Origin: an uncultured Bacteroidales bacterium
GTDB taxonomy: Bacteria; Bacteroidota; Bacteroidia; Bacteroidales; UBA932
Assembly (NCBI GenBank): GCA_945983015.1
Contig: CAMFSN010000080.1
Location: forward strand, 1-6,533
Direction: 5' to 3'
DNA length: 6,533 nt
Part shown: positions 5,943 to 6,533 of the stretch, piece by piece
Layout of the letters: each line of letters starts with the position of its first letter
How positions within the stretch are numbered: position 1 is the first letter of the stretch
The notes under the pieces: model-generated
The model's database searches: none
Told to the model about the DNA's origin: nothing
Seen by the model: the letters and a program-made list of their open reading frames with translations, nothing else
Position numbers and translations under genes: made by a program

Positions 5943-5946
5943 GAAA

Positions 5947-6490
5947 CTAGGCACGTCTGGCCATAGCTTCCTTGTAATATTTCTGATTAACGAATACGTC
6001 CTCCTTGTAAGGATTGATGTGACGTTTCTTAGCCTGAACGATGATGTAGGTCAATGCTATTACATTAACTACAAGAGCCAAGGCGCTGACTATTAGCATA
6101 GCGCTAGGGTCGGCATTGGCGCTGCCACCTTCCACGATTCCATTGAGGGTGCCATCTGCGTACAGACGAGGCAGGGTAGCCCATTTGCTGGCGGCGGTGC
6201 CGTCAGAGAAGGTAATCTGGAAGAGAGGGAATACCTGTGCGAACATACACCAGATAGCCAGAGTGTTAGCCCTGTTCTGAATCCAACCGCCCTTATTCCA
6301 GAGAATAGCTGCAATGGTAGGTGCAAGAAGAAGAGCGATACCGCAGTACCATGAGTGGGTAGGAAGGCAGTTATATGTATATGCAAAGTTCCAGACATCA
6401 TATACCACGATATATACCCAGGTCATATCCGGCCACAGCATATCTTTCTTATCCTTAGAAGAATAAATGTTCCACCAAGCAGTCATACAG
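5947..6490 (-). CDS. Multi-pass membrane protein, C-terminal part only
   Basis: The genomic part encodes 180 residues up to the TAG at 5947-5949. The 5' end is lost at the contig end. Counting from the first genomic codon (6487-6489), four hydrophobic segments are visible at about 22-39, 47-64, 76-94 and 131-151. A polar loop rich in Gly, Ser and Asp (95-128) precedes the last helix. The tail is basic and aromatic (AKKRHINPYKEDVF, then NQKYYKEAMARRA). The segment VYDVWNFAYTYNCLP is distinctive. It reminds me of the DUF5692 family of bacterial membrane proteins, but I cannot confirm that here. No transport or catalytic motif is evident. The apparent start reading MCIRDS comes from adapter sequence and must not be used as the N-terminus. 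The Met at 6484-6486 is genomic, but the protein probably began further upstream. It converges on the hyp cluster and shares its terminator. Confidence 0.75.
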
Positions 6491-6533
6491 CTGTCTCTTA
6501 TACACATCTGACGCTGCCGACGACTCCTTACGT
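6491..6533. other. Illumina Nextera adapter and index contamination
   Basis: CTGTCTCTTATACACATCT (6491-6509) is the Tn5 mosaic end used in Nextera libraries. GACGCTGCCGACGA (6510-6523) completes the reverse complement of the read-1 adapter. The next eight bases, CTCCTTAC (6524-6531), are the reverse complement of the i5 index GTAAGGAG (N505/S505). The last two, GT, fit the start of the P5 complement. This is technical sequence and should be trimmed; genomic sequence ends at 6490. Confidence 0.98.

Overview
The window looks like the end of a contig from an anaerobic bacterium, most likely of the Bacteroidota (Bacteroidales-like). Start codons lack clear Shine-Dalgarno sequences and sit behind A/T-rich leaders. 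The genes are those of an oxygen-sensitive fermenter: superoxide reductase, nickel metallochaperones and a large Fe-S flavoprotein. Genus cannot be fixed from the sequence alone.

Layout, left to right. (1) Positions 5-419: a minus-strand gene for a two-iron superoxide reductase (desulfoferrodoxin) with its own terminator hairpin. (2) Positions 420-1652: about 1.2 kb that I do not believe codes for protein, but which is highly structured. It holds a G-free tract, 51-bp hairpin-bearing tandem repeats in two places, degenerate ~24-bp tandem repeats in two places, a C-free purine tract and a nested 82-bp palindrome. The order '51-bp array then 24-bp array' occurs twice, which suggests a duplicated composite repeat. 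(3) Positions 1653-5907: a compact plus-strand cluster of hypB, a 942-residue multi-cluster Fe-S/FAD/NAD(P) oxidoreductase, hypA (1-nt overlap) and a small conserved-looking membrane protein, closed by a strong terminator at 5912-5942. (4) Positions 5947-6490: the C-terminal 180 codons of a multi-pass membrane protein on the minus strand, converging on the same terminator. (5) Positions 6491-6533: not genome. This is Illumina Nextera adapter read-through, including an i5 index and the first two bases of the P5 complement.

How the genes may work together: HypA and HypB form the nickel-delivery module known for [NiFe]-hydrogenase (and in some bacteria urease) maturation. Here they bracket a large soluble oxidoreductase rather than hypC/D/E/F or hydrogenase subunits. 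The oxidoreductase combines an N-terminal Cys-rich region, a ferredoxin-type cluster, a GltD/NfnB-like FAD and NAD(P)H module and a C-terminal ferredoxin motif, so it should pass electrons between NAD(P)H and a low-potential partner. Tight gene spacing makes co-expression of all four likely. Which nickel enzyme, if any, they serve cannot be read from this window.
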